The notes beneath the pieces are model-generated. The model did not search any database. It was given only the letters and a program-made list of their open reading frames with translations, and was not told the DNA's origin. From Methylophilus glucosoxydans (GTDB taxonomy: Bacteria > Pseudomonadota > Gammaproteobacteria > Burkholderiales > Methylophilaceae): DNA of 64,000 nt. The stretch spans positions 1 to 64,000 of the forward strand of contig NZ_JBHTJW010000001.1 in NCBI RefSeq assembly GCF_042676145.1, written 5' to 3'. Position numbers and translations under genes: made by a program. Positions 8,976-17,587 of this stretch are shown piece after piece. Within the stretch, counting starts at the first letter, position 1. Each line of letters opens with the position of its first letter.

Positions 8976-9365
8976 GAATAAAATCAAGCCCCAGACTACC
9001 GTCAAGTTGATCAATGCCAACAACACGGCAGCACTGCCAATATCTTTGGCTCGCTTGGCCAGTGCATGCCGTTCAATCGACACGCGGTCTACCACCGCTT
9101 CAACCGCCGAATTCAGCAGCTCCACAATCATGACCAGCAACACACTGCCCACCATCAGGATGCGGTGCAGGGCTTCAGACTCCAGGTAAAATGCCAGAGG
9201 AATCAGCACCAGCGAGAGCCAGACCTCCTGACGGAAAGCATCTTCATGCTTATAAGCGGCTTTGAAGCCATCCATGGAGTAGCCAAAGGCATTAATCAAG
9301 CGCCGGAGGCCGGTTTTGCCTTTGAATGGACTTTCCTGGTGACCTGAAGGGGTGTTGTTTTGCAT
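8970..9365 (-). CDS. dgkA: Diacylglycerol kinase DgkA
   Basis: DgkA is a small integral inner-membrane kinase that phosphorylates diacylglycerol, recycling it from membrane-derived glucan or lipid A modification reactions. The 131 residues have a cytoplasmic amphipathic N-terminus (NAFGYSMDGFKAAYKHEDAFRQE) and three transmembrane helices. The DgkA signature ELLNSAVEAVVDR is followed by KRAKDIGSAAV. EptA-type transfer in this genome would release diacylglycerol, so the enzyme may serve the eptA locus functionally. Divergent from yggX. Confidence 0.96.
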   Translation of the reverse strand: MQNNTPSGHQESPFKGKTGLRRLINAFGYSMDGFKAAYKHEDAFRQEVWLSLVLIPLAFYLESEALHRILMVGSVLLVMIVELLNSAVEAVVDRVSIERHALAKRAKDIGSAAVLLALINLTVVWGLILFN

Positions 9366-9444
9366 GGCTTATCTCTAAAATTGCGAACATCAGATTTTAA
9401 CATGCGCTATGATAGCGCTTTTAGCAGTGTAGTGAGGATCGAAC

Positions 9445-9717
9445 ATGGCAAGATTGGTGCAATGTGTGAAACTGGGCAAAGAGCTCGAAGGCATGGATTT
9501 TCCGCCTTATCCGGGAGAACTGGGTAAAAAGATTTATATGCATGTGTCTAAAGAAGCTTGGGCAGGCTGGTTAAAACAGCAGACCATGCTGGTCAATGAA
9601 AACCGCTTGAGCCTTGCGGACCCGAGTGCACGTAAATATCTATCCGAGCAAACCGAAAAGTACTTTTTTGGCGAAGGCGCAGATGTTGCCACTGGCTATG
9701 TGCCTCCTTCTGCCTAG
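9445..9717 (+). CDS. yggX: Probable Fe(2+)-trafficking protein YggX
   Basis: The 90-residue cytoplasmic protein protects Fe-S clusters and links to iron handling and oxidative stress. The start VQCVKLGKELEGMDFPPYPG contains the conserved early Cys and the DFPPYPG motif. Later family marks are AWAGWLKQQTMLVNENRL and the YFFGEG end. It stands alone, transcribed away from dgkA and ended by the bidirectional terminator shared with phoU. Confidence 0.95.
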   Translation: MARLVQCVKLGKELEGMDFPPYPGELGKKIYMHVSKEAWAGWLKQQTMLVNENRLSLADPSARKYLSEQTEKYFFGEGADVATGYVPPSA

Positions 9718-9765
9718 TGAAAATGGTTAATGCGATGAGGCTTTAACCGTATCCCGGCCAACAAA

Positions 9766-9797
9766 AATAAAAAGCACTCCTCGGAGTGCTTTTTATT
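9766..9797. terminator. Bidirectional terminator between yggX and phoU
   Basis: AATAAAAAGCACTCC (9766-9780) and GGAGTGCTTTTTATT (9783-9797) are perfect 15-bp arms with a 2-nt gap, giving GC stem plus T-tract on both strands. It ends yggX (+) and phoU (-). Confidence 0.92.
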
Positions 9798-9806
9798 TGC
9801 GGTCTA

Positions 9807-10511
9807 TTACGACTGCGTCTCGCGCTGAATATCTTCCAGGCTGGTATGACGGATATCTTTGCCTTTGACCATATAGACCACGTACTCCGAGATGTTCTTC
9901 GCATGGTCGCCAATGCGCTCAATGGCTTTTGCCACAAACAGTACTTCAAGTGACATCGAGATCGTACGTGGATCTTCCAGCATGAATGTGATCAACTGAC
10001 GCATGGCGGCGCGGAATTGTTCATCCACCTGCTCGTCTTGTCTGGCGACTTCCACGGTCTGGCTGACATCCAGGCGTGCAAATGAATCCAGCGCTGTACG
10101 CAGCATTTCACGCACAATGCCAACCATGGTTTTGATCTCGTTGAACCGTGGTTTGTACATCCGGTCTTGCTCGTAGATGCGCTGGGCAGTCCGTGCAATT
10201 TTAGTGGCTTCATCACCAATCCGCTCCAGATCCGTGATGGTTTTCACCATCATCATGATCATGCGCAAATCACGTGCTGCAGGTTGTCTGCGCGCAATAA
10301 TATGGCTGCAGTCTTCATCCACCTGAACCTCTAAAGCGTTGACACGCGCATCGCGCTCCATGACGTCTTTGGCTAGATTGACATCCGCGTTGGTCAGCGA
10401 CTCCAGTGCATTGACGATTTGCTGCTCAACGACCCCGCCCATTTCCAGAACCTTGGCCCGGACGGACTCCAGTTCAACATCATATTGCTTAGAGGTGTGT
10501 TCAAATTGCAT
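9807..10511 (-). CDS. phoU: Phosphate signalling regulator PhoU
   Basis: PhoU is a cytoplasmic helical-bundle protein connecting the Pst phosphate transporter to the PhoR kinase and repressing the Pho response when phosphate is plentiful. The 234 residues hold two PhoU three-helix repeats, each with its metal-binding motif: TDLERIGDEATKIAR (about 95) and KAIERIGDHAKNISEYVVY (about 195). No pst or phoBR genes adjoin it, so it appears transcribed separately, downstream of rpiA on the same strand with an 88-bp gap. Confidence 0.97.
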   Translation of the reverse strand: MQFEHTSKQYDVELESVRAKVLEMGGVVEQQIVNALESLTNADVNLAKDVMERDARVNALEVQVDEDCSHIIARRQPAARDLRMIMMMVKTITDLERIGDEATKIARTAQRIYEQDRMYKPRFNEIKTMVGIVREMLRTALDSFARLDVSQTVEVARQDEQVDEQFRAAMRQLITFMLEDPRTISMSLEVLFVAKAIERIGDHAKNISEYVVYMVKGKDIRHTSLEDIQRETQS

Positions 10512-10599
10512 GACAAATTTTTCCTAATTATTGTGCCGGTGCAGATTACCAGCCCAATATGACAACTGTATGATAATTTTCAGTGTGCAGAAGTTGCAA

Positions 10600-11268
10600 T
10601 TACTTGGTCAGAGTTTTAACGCCATTTGGCGTGGCCAGCAGCAACACATTGGCCGGGCGTGCTGCGAACAAGCCGTTAGTCACCACCCCTACGATCTGGT
10701 TGATCTTGGCTTCCATTGCAATCGGGTCGGTAATGCTCAAGCCATGCACATCAAGGATCAAGTTGCCGTTGTCAGTTGTGAAGTCGCGCAATTGGGGTTG
10801 ACCACCCAGTTTTACCAGTTCACGTGCCACATGGCTGCGAGCCATCGGTAATACTTCTACTGGCAGGGGAAACTTGCCCAATACGGGTACAAATTTGCTT
10901 TCGTCGCAGATACAGATGAAAGATTTGGCCACAGCTGCCACGATCTTTTCACGGGTCAATGCACCACCGCCGCCTTTGAGCATATGCATGTGCTCGGTGA
11001 TTTCATCGGCGCCATCTACATAAATATCCATGCTGTCGACGCTGTTCAAGTCAAAGACCTCGATACCGTGGTTACGCAGGCGTTGCGCGGTAGCTTCGGA
11101 GCTGGCGACTGCGCCGGTGATTTTATGTTTGACTTTGGCCAGTTCGTCGATAAAAAAGTTGGCGGTTGAGCCGGTGCCCACACCAATAATGCCATCCTTG
11201 ACATAATTCACTGCTGCTTTTGCCACTTCGAGTTTCAATGCGTCTTGTTGTGCTTTATCCATCGCCAT
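10600..11268 (-). CDS. rpiA: Ribose-5-phosphate isomerase A
   Basis: RpiA interconverts ribose-5-phosphate and ribulose-5-phosphate. In ribulose-monophosphate methylotrophs this reaction also feeds regeneration of the formaldehyde acceptor. Signatures seen: GIIGVGTGSTANFFIDEL (phosphate loop), SSEATAQRL, DGADE (catalytic Asp) and LKGGGGALTREKIVA. I place the start at ATG 11268, preceded at 9 nt by AAGGA, rather than the in-frame TTG at 11277. About 222 residues, family-typical. Divergent from ilvA. Confidence 0.97.
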   Translation of the reverse strand: MAMDKAQQDALKLEVAKAAVNYVKDGIIGVGTGSTANFFIDELAKVKHKITGAVASSEATAQRLRNHGIEVFDLNSVDSMDIYVDGADEITEHMHMLKGGGGALTREKIVAAVAKSFICICDESKFVPVLGKFPLPVEVLPMARSHVARELVKLGGQPQLRDFTTDNGNLILDVHGLSITDPIAMEAKINQIVGVVTNGLFAARPANVLLLATPNGVKTLTK

Positions 11269-11357
11269 GTGCTTCAATCCTTGATTAATTCTTTATAATA
11301 CAAACAATTCTCTATCATACACTGCAACCTTGCGGTTTTAAAATCTCCACGCATTTC

Positions 11358-12869
11358 ATGACCATCAATTACCGCGAAAAAATCGAACACTCCCACGTCT
11401 ATGCCGTTGCCAGACATACGCCGCTCGATGAATTGCCCAACTTGTCCTCGCGACTGAATAACCGGGTGTTGCTCAAGCGCGAAGATATGCAGCCGGTATT
11501 TTCATTCAAACTGCGCGGTGCCTATAACAAAATGGCCAACCTCTCGGCTGAGGCTTTGCAGCGTGGCGTGATTTGCGCCAGCGCCGGTAACCATGCGCAA
11601 GGCGTGGCCTTGAGTGCGCAGAAAATGGGCTGCCGTGCCGTCATTGTGATGCCGACCACCACGCCAGCGATCAAGGTCAATGCGGTGCGCGCACGCGGTG
11701 CCGAAGTAGTGTTGTTTGGCGACAGTTACTCCGATGCCTACTTGCACGCGCTCGATCTCGAGCAACGGGAAGAGTTGACCTTTGTGCATCCTTACGATGA
11801 TCCGGATGTCATTGCTGGCCAGGGCACGATTGCGCTGGAGTTGGTGCAGGATCATGCGGCGCCGATTGAAGCCGTGTTTTGTTGCGTCGGCGGTGGTGGC
11901 CTGCTGGCTGGGATGGCGGCCTATCTGAAAGCGGTCCGCCCCGAAATCAAAGTCATCGGCGTCGAAGCGCAGGATGCCGAAGCCATGACCGAATCGCTGA
12001 AGCTCGGCCAACGTGTCATGTTGGAACAAGTGGGCCTGTTTGCAGATGGGGCTGCGGTCAAGCAAGTGGGCGAGCATACCTTTGCGCTCGTGCAGCAATA
12101 TGTCGATGAAATGATCGTGGTTGATAATGATGCGATTTGTGCCGCCATCAAAGACGTGTTTGAGGATACGCGCAGCATTCTTGAGCCGGCCGGGGCGCTG
12201 GCCGTGGCTGGCTTGAAGGCTTACAGTCAACGCGAACAGTGTCAAGGTAAAACCCTGGTCGCAGTTGCTTCAGGTGCCAACATGAACTTTGACCGCTTGC
12301 GCTTTATTGCCGAGCGCGCGGAGCTGGGGGAACGCCGGGAGGCGGTCTTTGCCGTCACCATTCCTGAGACCCCCGGCGCGTTTAAGCGTTTTTGCCGCCT
12401 GTTAGGGCAGCGCAATATTACCGAATTCAATTACCGTTTTGCTGACACCGAGCAAGCGCATATTTTTGTCGGGTTGGCGGTGCATCACCCGACCGAGGCA
12501 GATGCTATCGCGGGCAAATTGGCGGCGGCGGGCTTGCCCACCATTAATTTGAGCGACAACGAAATGGCCAAGTTACATTTGCGCCATCTGGTGGGCGGGC
12601 ATGCGCCACAAGTCCAAAACGAGGTGGTTTACCGTTTTGAGTTTCCTGAAAAACCCGGCGCCTTAATGAACTTTCTCGAATCCATGGGTCACAACTGGAA
12701 CATCAGTTTGTTTCACTACCGTAATCATGGGGCAGATTTTGGCCGGGTTTTGGTGGGCATGCAGGTGCCGCCCGAGGATCAGGTCGCCTTTACCCAGTTT
12801 TTACAGCAATTGGGTTACCCGTACTGGGATGAGAGCCATAATCCGGCGTATCGTTTATTTTTGGGCTGA
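11358..12869 (+). CDS. ilvA: Threonine ammonia-lyase, biosynthetic
   Basis: IlvA deaminates threonine to 2-oxobutanoate, the first step of isoleucine synthesis. The PLP-binding lysine is in FSFKLRGAYNKM (about K52). The glycine-rich PLP phosphate loop is CVGGGGLLAGMAAYLKA. Two C-terminal ACT-like regulatory domains (about 325-500) give the 503-residue long form that is feedback-inhibited by isoleucine. It is monocistronic. A weak hairpin downstream (TGCAGG/CCTGCA, 12965-12981) may be its terminator. Confidence 0.97.
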   Translation: MTINYREKIEHSHVYAVARHTPLDELPNLSSRLNNRVLLKREDMQPVFSFKLRGAYNKMANLSAEALQRGVICASAGNHAQGVALSAQKMGCRAVIVMPTTTPAIKVNAVRARGAEVVLFGDSYSDAYLHALDLEQREELTFVHPYDDPDVIAGQGTIALELVQDHAAPIEAVFCCVGGGGLLAGMAAYLKAVRPEIKVIGVEAQDAEAMTESLKLGQRVMLEQVGLFADGAAVKQVGEHTFALVQQYVDEMIVVDNDAICAAIKDVFEDTRSILEPAGALAVAGLKAYSQREQCQGKTLVAVASGANMNFDRLRFIAERAELGERREAVFAVTIPETPGAFKRFCRLLGQRNITEFNYRFADTEQAHIFVGLAVHHPTEADAIAGKLAAAGLPTINLSDNEMAKLHLRHLVGGHAPQVQNEVVYRFEFPEKPGALMNFLESMGHNWNISLFHYRNHGADFGRVLVGMQVPPEDQVAFTQFLQQLGYPYWDESHNPAYRLFLG

Positions 12870-13020
12870 TAGCAGCCATGATGGTGGTTGTTTGCAGCCA
12901 GCGCCGTGGGTGATGTCAGCTGAATACGTGCCACGGCGTTGATTGGATGGCTGAGAACGATTCTTGCAGGGAATGCCTGCACTTTAGAGCGATGAGACTT
13001 AAATAATAATCAGGAGATAA

Positions 13021-14166
13021 ATGCAAATGTTGAATTCATCATTGGCGCGTCGTGCGCGCACTAGCGTGTGGTTGCTGGCCTTGCTCGCTGGCGTTACCGC
13101 TTGTAACAAGCAAGAAGAGTCCTCACCAACCCCGGAAACGCCAGCGGCCACGAGCGCTGTTAGCGAAAGTTCTTCTGGTAAGACGTTGGCTTATGTGTCC
13201 ACCCAGGATGCTGGCGTCGATGTGATTGACTTGGCGACCATGCAAGTGACCAGCATGCTGGATGTGAAAGCCAAGGGCCCGCGTGGCCTGGCGCTGACAG
13301 ACGATGGCAAGCAACTGGTGGTCGCTACGCGTGAAAATGGCAGTGTGTCCGTGATTGATACCGCCACAGGCGAAGTCGTCAAGCAGATCGAAGTCGGCAA
13401 AAACCCTGAGTTTGTGCGGGTGAGTGGTAATTATGCCTTTGTTTCGTCCGAGCCTAGCGCCAAAGCCGGTCCGCCCCCCAAGCCGGGCAGCAAGCCAGAA
13501 GAAGACGATGACGACGATGAAGAAAAAGTCCCGGCCAAGATTGCGATTGTTGATCTGACCAAAGGTGAAAAAGTCCGCGAAATTACCGGCGGGCCAGAAA
13601 CCGAAGGCCTGGAGTTTTCGGCCGATGGCAAGCAGCTGGTGATTACGAACGAAGCTGACAATACCGTCACTGTACACAATATCGAAACTGGCGATCTGGT
13701 CAAAACCATTTCCACCCATCAATATGGAGATCGTCCGCGCGGCATCAAAGTCTCTCCGGATGGCAATACCTATCTGGCCACGCTGGAGTTTGGTAACAAG
13801 TTTATGGTCATGGACAAAGACTTTAATGTGGTACGCACGGTAGACACGGCTGAAACCCCATACGGCATAGCCTACGACAGCAAGGGTGAGCGGATTTTTG
13901 TGGCCACCAACAAGGCAAAACTGTTGCAGGTGTTTGATGCCAAGACCTTTGAAAAAATCAAGGAAGTGCCGACCGGTAACCGGTGCTGGCATTTTAGTTT
14001 TACCCCGGACAACAAGCAGGTGCTGTTGGCTTGCGGCAAGTCTGATGCGGTATTCGTCATTGATGCAGATAAGCTTGAAGTCACGAACCAGATTGAAGTG
14101 AAAAACATGCCATGGGGCGTGGTGACCTTCCCTAAAGCCATGGGTAGTCTGGAAAACGCCAAATAA
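13021..14166 (+). CDS. YncE-like beta-propeller lipoprotein with an acidic insert
   Basis: The 381-residue protein has a lipobox (GVTAC, Cys about residue 28), so it is probably anchored in the outer or inner membrane facing the periplasm. The body consists of YVTN-type propeller repeats (for example VDVIDLATMQV, VSVIDTATGEV, VTVHNIETGDL, VFVIDADKLEV). Between blades, at about 148-168, is a Pro/Lys then Asp/Glu-rich insert including DDDDDEE, likely a flexible loop. Such propellers occur with PQQ enzymes, and a quinoprotein-relay hydrolase is encoded elsewhere in this window. The substrate or partner is unknown. AGGAG lies about 5 nt before the ATG. Confidence 0.85.
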   Translation: MQMLNSSLARRARTSVWLLALLAGVTACNKQEESSPTPETPAATSAVSESSSGKTLAYVSTQDAGVDVIDLATMQVTSMLDVKAKGPRGLALTDDGKQLVVATRENGSVSVIDTATGEVVKQIEVGKNPEFVRVSGNYAFVSSEPSAKAGPPPKPGSKPEEDDDDDEEKVPAKIAIVDLTKGEKVREITGGPETEGLEFSADGKQLVITNEADNTVTVHNIETGDLVKTISTHQYGDRPRGIKVSPDGNTYLATLEFGNKFMVMDKDFNVVRTVDTAETPYGIAYDSKGERIFVATNKAKLLQVFDAKTFEKIKEVPTGNRCWHFSFTPDNKQVLLACGKSDAVFVIDADKLEVTNQIEVKNMPWGVVTFPKAMGSLENAK

Positions 14167-14200
14167 CGTTATTTCCAATCGCGTTTCAATTGGTTGAACA

Positions 14201-14226
14201 AGCCCGCCTCATCGGCGGGCTTTTTT
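14201..14226 (+). terminator. Terminator of the propeller lipoprotein gene
   Basis: AGCCCGCC (14201-14208) and GGCGGGCT (14214-14221) form an 8-bp GC stem with loop TCATC, followed by TTTTTATTT. Confidence 0.92.
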
Positions 14227-14296
14227 ATTTAAATTTTTTTGAGCGCGCCCTAAAGTTTTGCGTGAAGCTGCCGAAATCATCTTTAGATAACAATGA

Positions 14297-14459
14297 TTGC
14301 GTCTGGAGTGTGCAGATTGTCGGAAGCCATGCCGGCAAACTGCAAGTCAGGTTGAGTCCCTGAGTCGCCAGTGGGGCAATCGTTGTTTCGGCATGCAGAC
14401 CACGTTAACCCACGGGTTAACGTCGTTCCTCACAGGGCTTCTTCGGAAGCCCTTTTTTT
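14297..14459 (+). ncRNA. Candidate small structured RNA, family unknown
   Basis: Between the terminator at 14226 and the convergent tusA there is a non-coding stretch ending in its own terminator. GGGCTTC (14435-14441), loop TTCG and GAAGCCC (14446-14452) are followed by seven T. Upstream lie a perfect 10-bp hairpin ACGTTAACCC/GGGTTAACGT (14402-14423) and a longer imperfect one at 14311-14344. GGAAGCC at 14322-14328 could also pair with the terminator arm. No protein gene follows on this strand, so a free RNA is likely. The 5' end is a guess and no good promoter is evident. GTCCCTGAGTCGCC and the AACCC/GGGTT hairpin recall 6S RNA, but spacing does not fit. Confidence 0.5.
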
Positions 14460-14530
14460 GCGCTGCAGCGGATGAATGGATGGATGGTGGGTGCGGTTGG
14501 TGGCTGAGTGTCAGTCCGCGGGAGAGCGGT

Positions 14531-14764
14531 TTACTGGCTGCGCTTGCGTAGCCAGAAGGTAAAAACACCTTCTGCCTCTTGCATCTCGATCAGGGTGTGG
14601 CCGGTTTGGCGGCAAAAGGCATCAAAATCTTTCTTTGACCCAGGATCCGTGGCCGTGATTTTGAGTACCTGATTTGCTTGCAACTCGTTCAGGGCCTTTT
14701 TGCAGCGCAAAATGGGCAGGGGGCAATTCAGGTGGCGGGCATCTACTTCTTTGTCGTATTGCAT
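14531..14764 (-). CDS. tusA: TusA-family sulfur carrier protein
   Basis: TusA-type proteins relay persulfide sulfur through a Cys in a CPxP motif, seen here as LNCPLPILRCKKAL near residue 15. The 77-residue protein has the expected small alpha/beta fold and contains ATDPGSKKDFDAFCRQTGH. I choose ATG 14764 (AGGA 7 nt upstream) over the in-frame TTG 6 nt earlier. The rhodanese gene lies 21 nt upstream on the same strand, so the two probably form a sulfur-transfer operon. Whether the use is tRNA thiolation, molybdenum cofactor or sulfur oxidation cannot be told. Confidence 0.92.
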   Translation of the reverse strand: MQYDKEVDARHLNCPLPILRCKKALNELQANQVLKITATDPGSKKDFDAFCRQTGHTLIEMQEAEGVFTFWLRKRSQ

Positions 14765-14785
14765 AAACAATCCTGAGTCTCTGAA

Positions 14786-15103
14786 TTAAGCGGGCTCGAT
14801 GGGCAAGCCGTGTTGAGCCCAAGCCAGAATGCCGCCCGCCAAATGCGAGACATCGTGGCAGCCTTGCGCCAAGGCAAACTCACCTGCAGAAATGGAGCGT
14901 ACACCGCTACGGCAGTAAAACACGATTTTTTTGTCTTGCGGCAGTTGATCAAACATCGTCGCCAGATGTCCTAATGGCAAATGCATGGCACCAGGCAAGA
15001 TACCGGAAACAAGCTCGTGATCATTGCGGATATCAATCAGCAACAATGAGGGATCATTGAGTAATGGCTGTAATTCATCCGGTGTTAAGTGTTTTAATGA
15101 CAT
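14786..15103 (-). CDS. Single-domain rhodanese-like sulfurtransferase
   Basis: The 105-residue cytoplasmic protein consists of one rhodanese domain. It has LLLIDIRNDHELVSGILPGAMHLP and the active-site loop CRSGVRS with the persulfide-accepting Cys (about residue 65). Start ATG 15103 is used because longer in-frame extensions run into the tRNA-Phe gene. It is followed by tusA, an obvious sulfur acceptor partner by context. Confidence 0.9.
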   Translation of the reverse strand: MSLKHLTPDELQPLLNDPSLLLIDIRNDHELVSGILPGAMHLPLGHLATMFDQLPQDKKIVFYCRSGVRSISAGEFALAQGCHDVSHLAGGILAWAQHGLPIEPA

Positions 15104-15145
15104 CAACAAACCCAGAAAAAGAAATGTGCCGAAAGGCAAGAGGAG

Positions 15146-15221
15146 TGGTGGCCAGAGGCAGAATCGAACTGCCGACACGAGGATTTTCAATCCTCTGCTC
15201 TACCGACTGAGCTATCTGGCC
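15146..15221 (-). tRNA. tRNA-Phe (GAA)
   Basis: Read on the minus strand, the 76-nt gene starts GGCCAGATAGCTCAG, has anticodon loop TTGAAAA with GAA, a T-arm with GTTCGATTC, and an encoded CCA end (15146-15148). The acceptor arms pair perfectly (GGCCAGA/TCTGGCC). Confidence 0.97.
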
Positions 15222-15360
15222 AACAGCAATTTGGGTGTGTCCCGAATCGCAAGACGCGCATTATAGCAAAGAACGCCAAGAATGCACACAAAAGTTAAAA
15301 AAAATCCTGATATGCTTGCGAGGCGGTATTTGAGGCCGCTGTTTTAAAAAGGAATGGTTG

Positions 15361-16689
15361 ATGTCTATTGTCGAGACGCCGCCTGAAATGCAGGCGCCAG
15401 CGAAGCCTTCTGCACAGGCATTTTGGGCCTACTGGTTGCGCCTGGGCTGTATTAGTGTTGGTGGGCCTGCGGCACAAATTGCCTTGATGCACCAGGCGCT
15501 GGTGGTAGAAAAGCGCTGGATTTCAGAGGCCAGATTTTTGCATGCCTTGAACTATTGCATGCTGTTGCCAGGCCCCGAGGCGCAGCAAATGGCGGTCTAT
15601 ATGGGCTGGCTATTGCATGGTGCATGGGGTGGCATTGTGGCTGGCAGTTTGTTTGTGTTGCCTGCGTTTGGCTTGCTGGTCTCGCTGGCGTGGGGGTATA
15701 TGCAGTGGGGCAGTCAGCCCGCCGTCGCGGCTTTGTTGTATGGGGTTAAGCCGCTGGTAGTCGCGCTGGTCTGCTGTGCCGCCTGGCGCCTGGCTAAAAA
15801 AGTGCTGATCGCCCGCTGGTTGTGGGGCGTGTTTTTGCTGGCCTTGGTCATGCAAACGTTCCATCTGCCTTTCCCGGTGATTATTCTGCTGGCCGCGGTA
15901 TTGGGCGTTGCTGTGCAACAATATTGGCCGCAGTGGGTCGAAACGTCAGTTGGCCATGCGGCGGCAAGGGCCATGCAGACGGCGCCAAGTGTGATTGATG
16001 ACAACACGGCGCTGGCCGGGCTGGCTGATTTGCGTCGGTGGACAGCGACAGTGCTGATCTGGGGCGCGCTATGTGGTTTAGGTGTCGCTGCGGCCTTAGT
16101 GCTTTATTATGGGCCGTCACATCTATTTACCCGCCTGGCAGCTTTTTTTAGCCAGGCTGCGTTTCTCACTTTTGGCGGCGCCTATGCCGTTTTGCCCTAT
16201 GTGTTTGATGCCAGTGTGCAGCATTACCACTGGTTGACGACGGAGCAGATGCTGGATGGCCTGGCCTTGGGCGAAAGTACGCCGGGCCCGCTGATTATGG
16301 TGGTCACCTATATTGGCTTTGTTGCGGCCTGGCAGGCCGGGCTGGCCTTGCCTGATTGGCAGGCGGGGTTGATCGGGGCGACGATTGTGACCTGGTTTAC
16401 GTTTGTGCCCAGTTTTGTCATGGTGTTTTTGGGGGCGCCCTGGATAGAGCGTACCCGCCAGCAATGGCGTTGGACTGCGCCGCTGCATGCTATCAGTGCG
16501 GCGGTGATCGCGGGCATGGTGGCGCTGGCCCTCACGTTGAGCCGGCACGTGGTCTGGCCCGATGCGCCAGATGTCGCCGCTGCTAGCATGGTGGTGCTGT
16601 CGCTGTGGTTGTTGGTCGGCAAGCGGATTTCAATTCTTTGGTTGTTGCCAGCGTGTATGGCAATTGGTTGGTTATTAAAGGCAGGATAA
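15361..16689 (+). CDS. chrA: Chromate transporter ChrA family
   Basis: ChrA-family CHR proteins are inner-membrane carriers that export chromate. This is the long two-domain form (about 442 residues) with roughly 10-12 hydrophobic segments. Each half carries the family motifs: FWAYWLRLGCISVGGPAAQIALMH with LLPGPEAQQMAVYMGW in the N half, and FFSQAAFLTFGGAYAVLPYV with GLALGESTPGPL in the C half. ATG 15361 follows AGGA by 8 nt. The sugar kinase gene starts 4 nt after the stop, so the two are co-transcribed, though no functional link is obvious. Confidence 0.92.
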   Translation: MSIVETPPEMQAPAKPSAQAFWAYWLRLGCISVGGPAAQIALMHQALVVEKRWISEARFLHALNYCMLLPGPEAQQMAVYMGWLLHGAWGGIVAGSLFVLPAFGLLVSLAWGYMQWGSQPAVAALLYGVKPLVVALVCCAAWRLAKKVLIARWLWGVFLLALVMQTFHLPFPVIILLAAVLGVAVQQYWPQWVETSVGHAAARAMQTAPSVIDDNTALAGLADLRRWTATVLIWGALCGLGVAAALVLYYGPSHLFTRLAAFFSQAAFLTFGGAYAVLPYVFDASVQHYHWLTTEQMLDGLALGESTPGPLIMVVTYIGFVAAWQAGLALPDWQAGLIGATIVTWFTFVPSFVMVFLGAPWIERTRQQWRWTAPLHAISAAVIAGMVALALTLSRHVVWPDAPDVAAASMVVLSLWLLVGKRISILWLLPACMAIGWLLKAG

Positions 16690-16693
16690 GCAG

Positions 16694-17587
16694 ATGTCAG
16701 ATTCGATCATGATTTTGGGTGAGGTGCTGGGGGATGTGTTTCCCGAGCAAACGGTCATCGGCGGCGCACCTTATAATGTTGCCCGCCACTGTCACGCATT
16801 TGGCTTGCCCGTGCACTTTCTCACTGCCATCGGCCAGGATGCCCTGGGCGAACGTATTGTGGCCGAAATGCAAGCGACTGGCCTGCCTACCGAAGGGGTG
16901 CAGCACTCTGAGCGTTTGCCGACCGGGCAAGTCAAGGTGCATCTGGGCCCCGATGGTCATCGCTTCGAGATTCTGGATCAGCAGGCCTATGATGACCTGC
17001 AATGGCCGCCTGTCGAGGCGCTCACCTTGAAACATCCCCCGAGGCTGGTGTATTTCGGGTCACTGGCTTTGCGCCATGCACCCATGCAGGCGCTTGCCGC
17101 GCAGTGGTTGGCGCTGTGCCAGCCCGCCACGGTGCTGTGTGACATCAACCTGCGTGCGCCCTGGTATGACGCGGAGAGCGTACGCATGGCCTTGCAGGCC
17201 GCCGATATTCTCAAAATCAATCATGAAGAGTTGCCAGAAGTCTGTAATTTGCTTGGACTGCCGGGTGCGGCAGATGTGAATGAGCTGGCCCGGCGCTTGT
17301 TGATGGTGTGTGGCTTGACTGAAATGTTTGTCACCTGTGGTGAAGAGGGCAGTTTCTGGCTGGACCGGTTTGGTCAGGGCTTTCGCGTGCCGCCGGTGCG
17401 CTTGAGCACGGCATTTGTCGATAGTGTAGGCGCTGGCGATGCTTATACCTCGGTGGTGATTCGCGGCTTGCTGGCGGGCTGGTCACGCCCCACCATCCTG
17501 ACCCGCGCGGCCAGTTTCGCCGCCTCCATTTGTGGCATTCGCGGGGCGGTGCCAGCGACTGCCGATTTTTATGATGACTTTTTATAG
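16694..17587 (+). CDS. PfkB-family carbohydrate kinase (fructokinase-like)
   Basis: This 297-residue ribokinase-family enzyme phosphorylates a sugar or similar alcohol with ATP. Motifs: the N-terminal IGGAPYNVARHCHAFG (PfkB signature 1, substrate side) and C-terminal FVDSVGAGDAYTS (signature 2), whose GAGD Asp is the catalytic base. INHEELP is the central family motif. Fructose is the best guess by resemblance to fructokinases, but the sugar cannot be fixed from sequence alone. Four nt separate it from chrA. Confidence 0.88.
   Translation: MSDSIMILGEVLGDVFPEQTVIGGAPYNVARHCHAFGLPVHFLTAIGQDALGERIVAEMQATGLPTEGVQHSERLPTGQVKVHLGPDGHRFEILDQQAYDDLQWPPVEALTLKHPPRLVYFGSLALRHAPMQALAAQWLALCQPATVLCDINLRAPWYDAESVRMALQAADILKINHEELPEVCNLLGLPGAADVNELARRLLMVCGLTEMFVTCGEEGSFWLDRFGQGFRVPPVRLSTAFVDSVGAGDAYTSVVIRGLLAGWSRPTILTRAASFAASICGIRGAVPATADFYDDFL

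Noticed and set aside
13123..14178. Long open frame (351 codons) on the minus strand opposite the propeller gene
   Set aside because: It is the antisense shadow of a clear lipoprotein gene. Its translation has no recognisable motif and it has no ribosome site.
14297..14459. Assignment of the small RNA as 6S RNA
   Set aside because: GTCCCTGAGTCGCC and the AACCC/GGGTT hairpin look like 6S pieces, but only about 35 nt separate them against about 80-100 in known 6S RNAs, and no long closing stem pairs the ends.
14297..14551. 84-codon plus-strand frame through the small RNA terminator
   Set aside because: It runs through a strong terminator, is rich in Cys/Trp without pattern and lacks a ribosome site.
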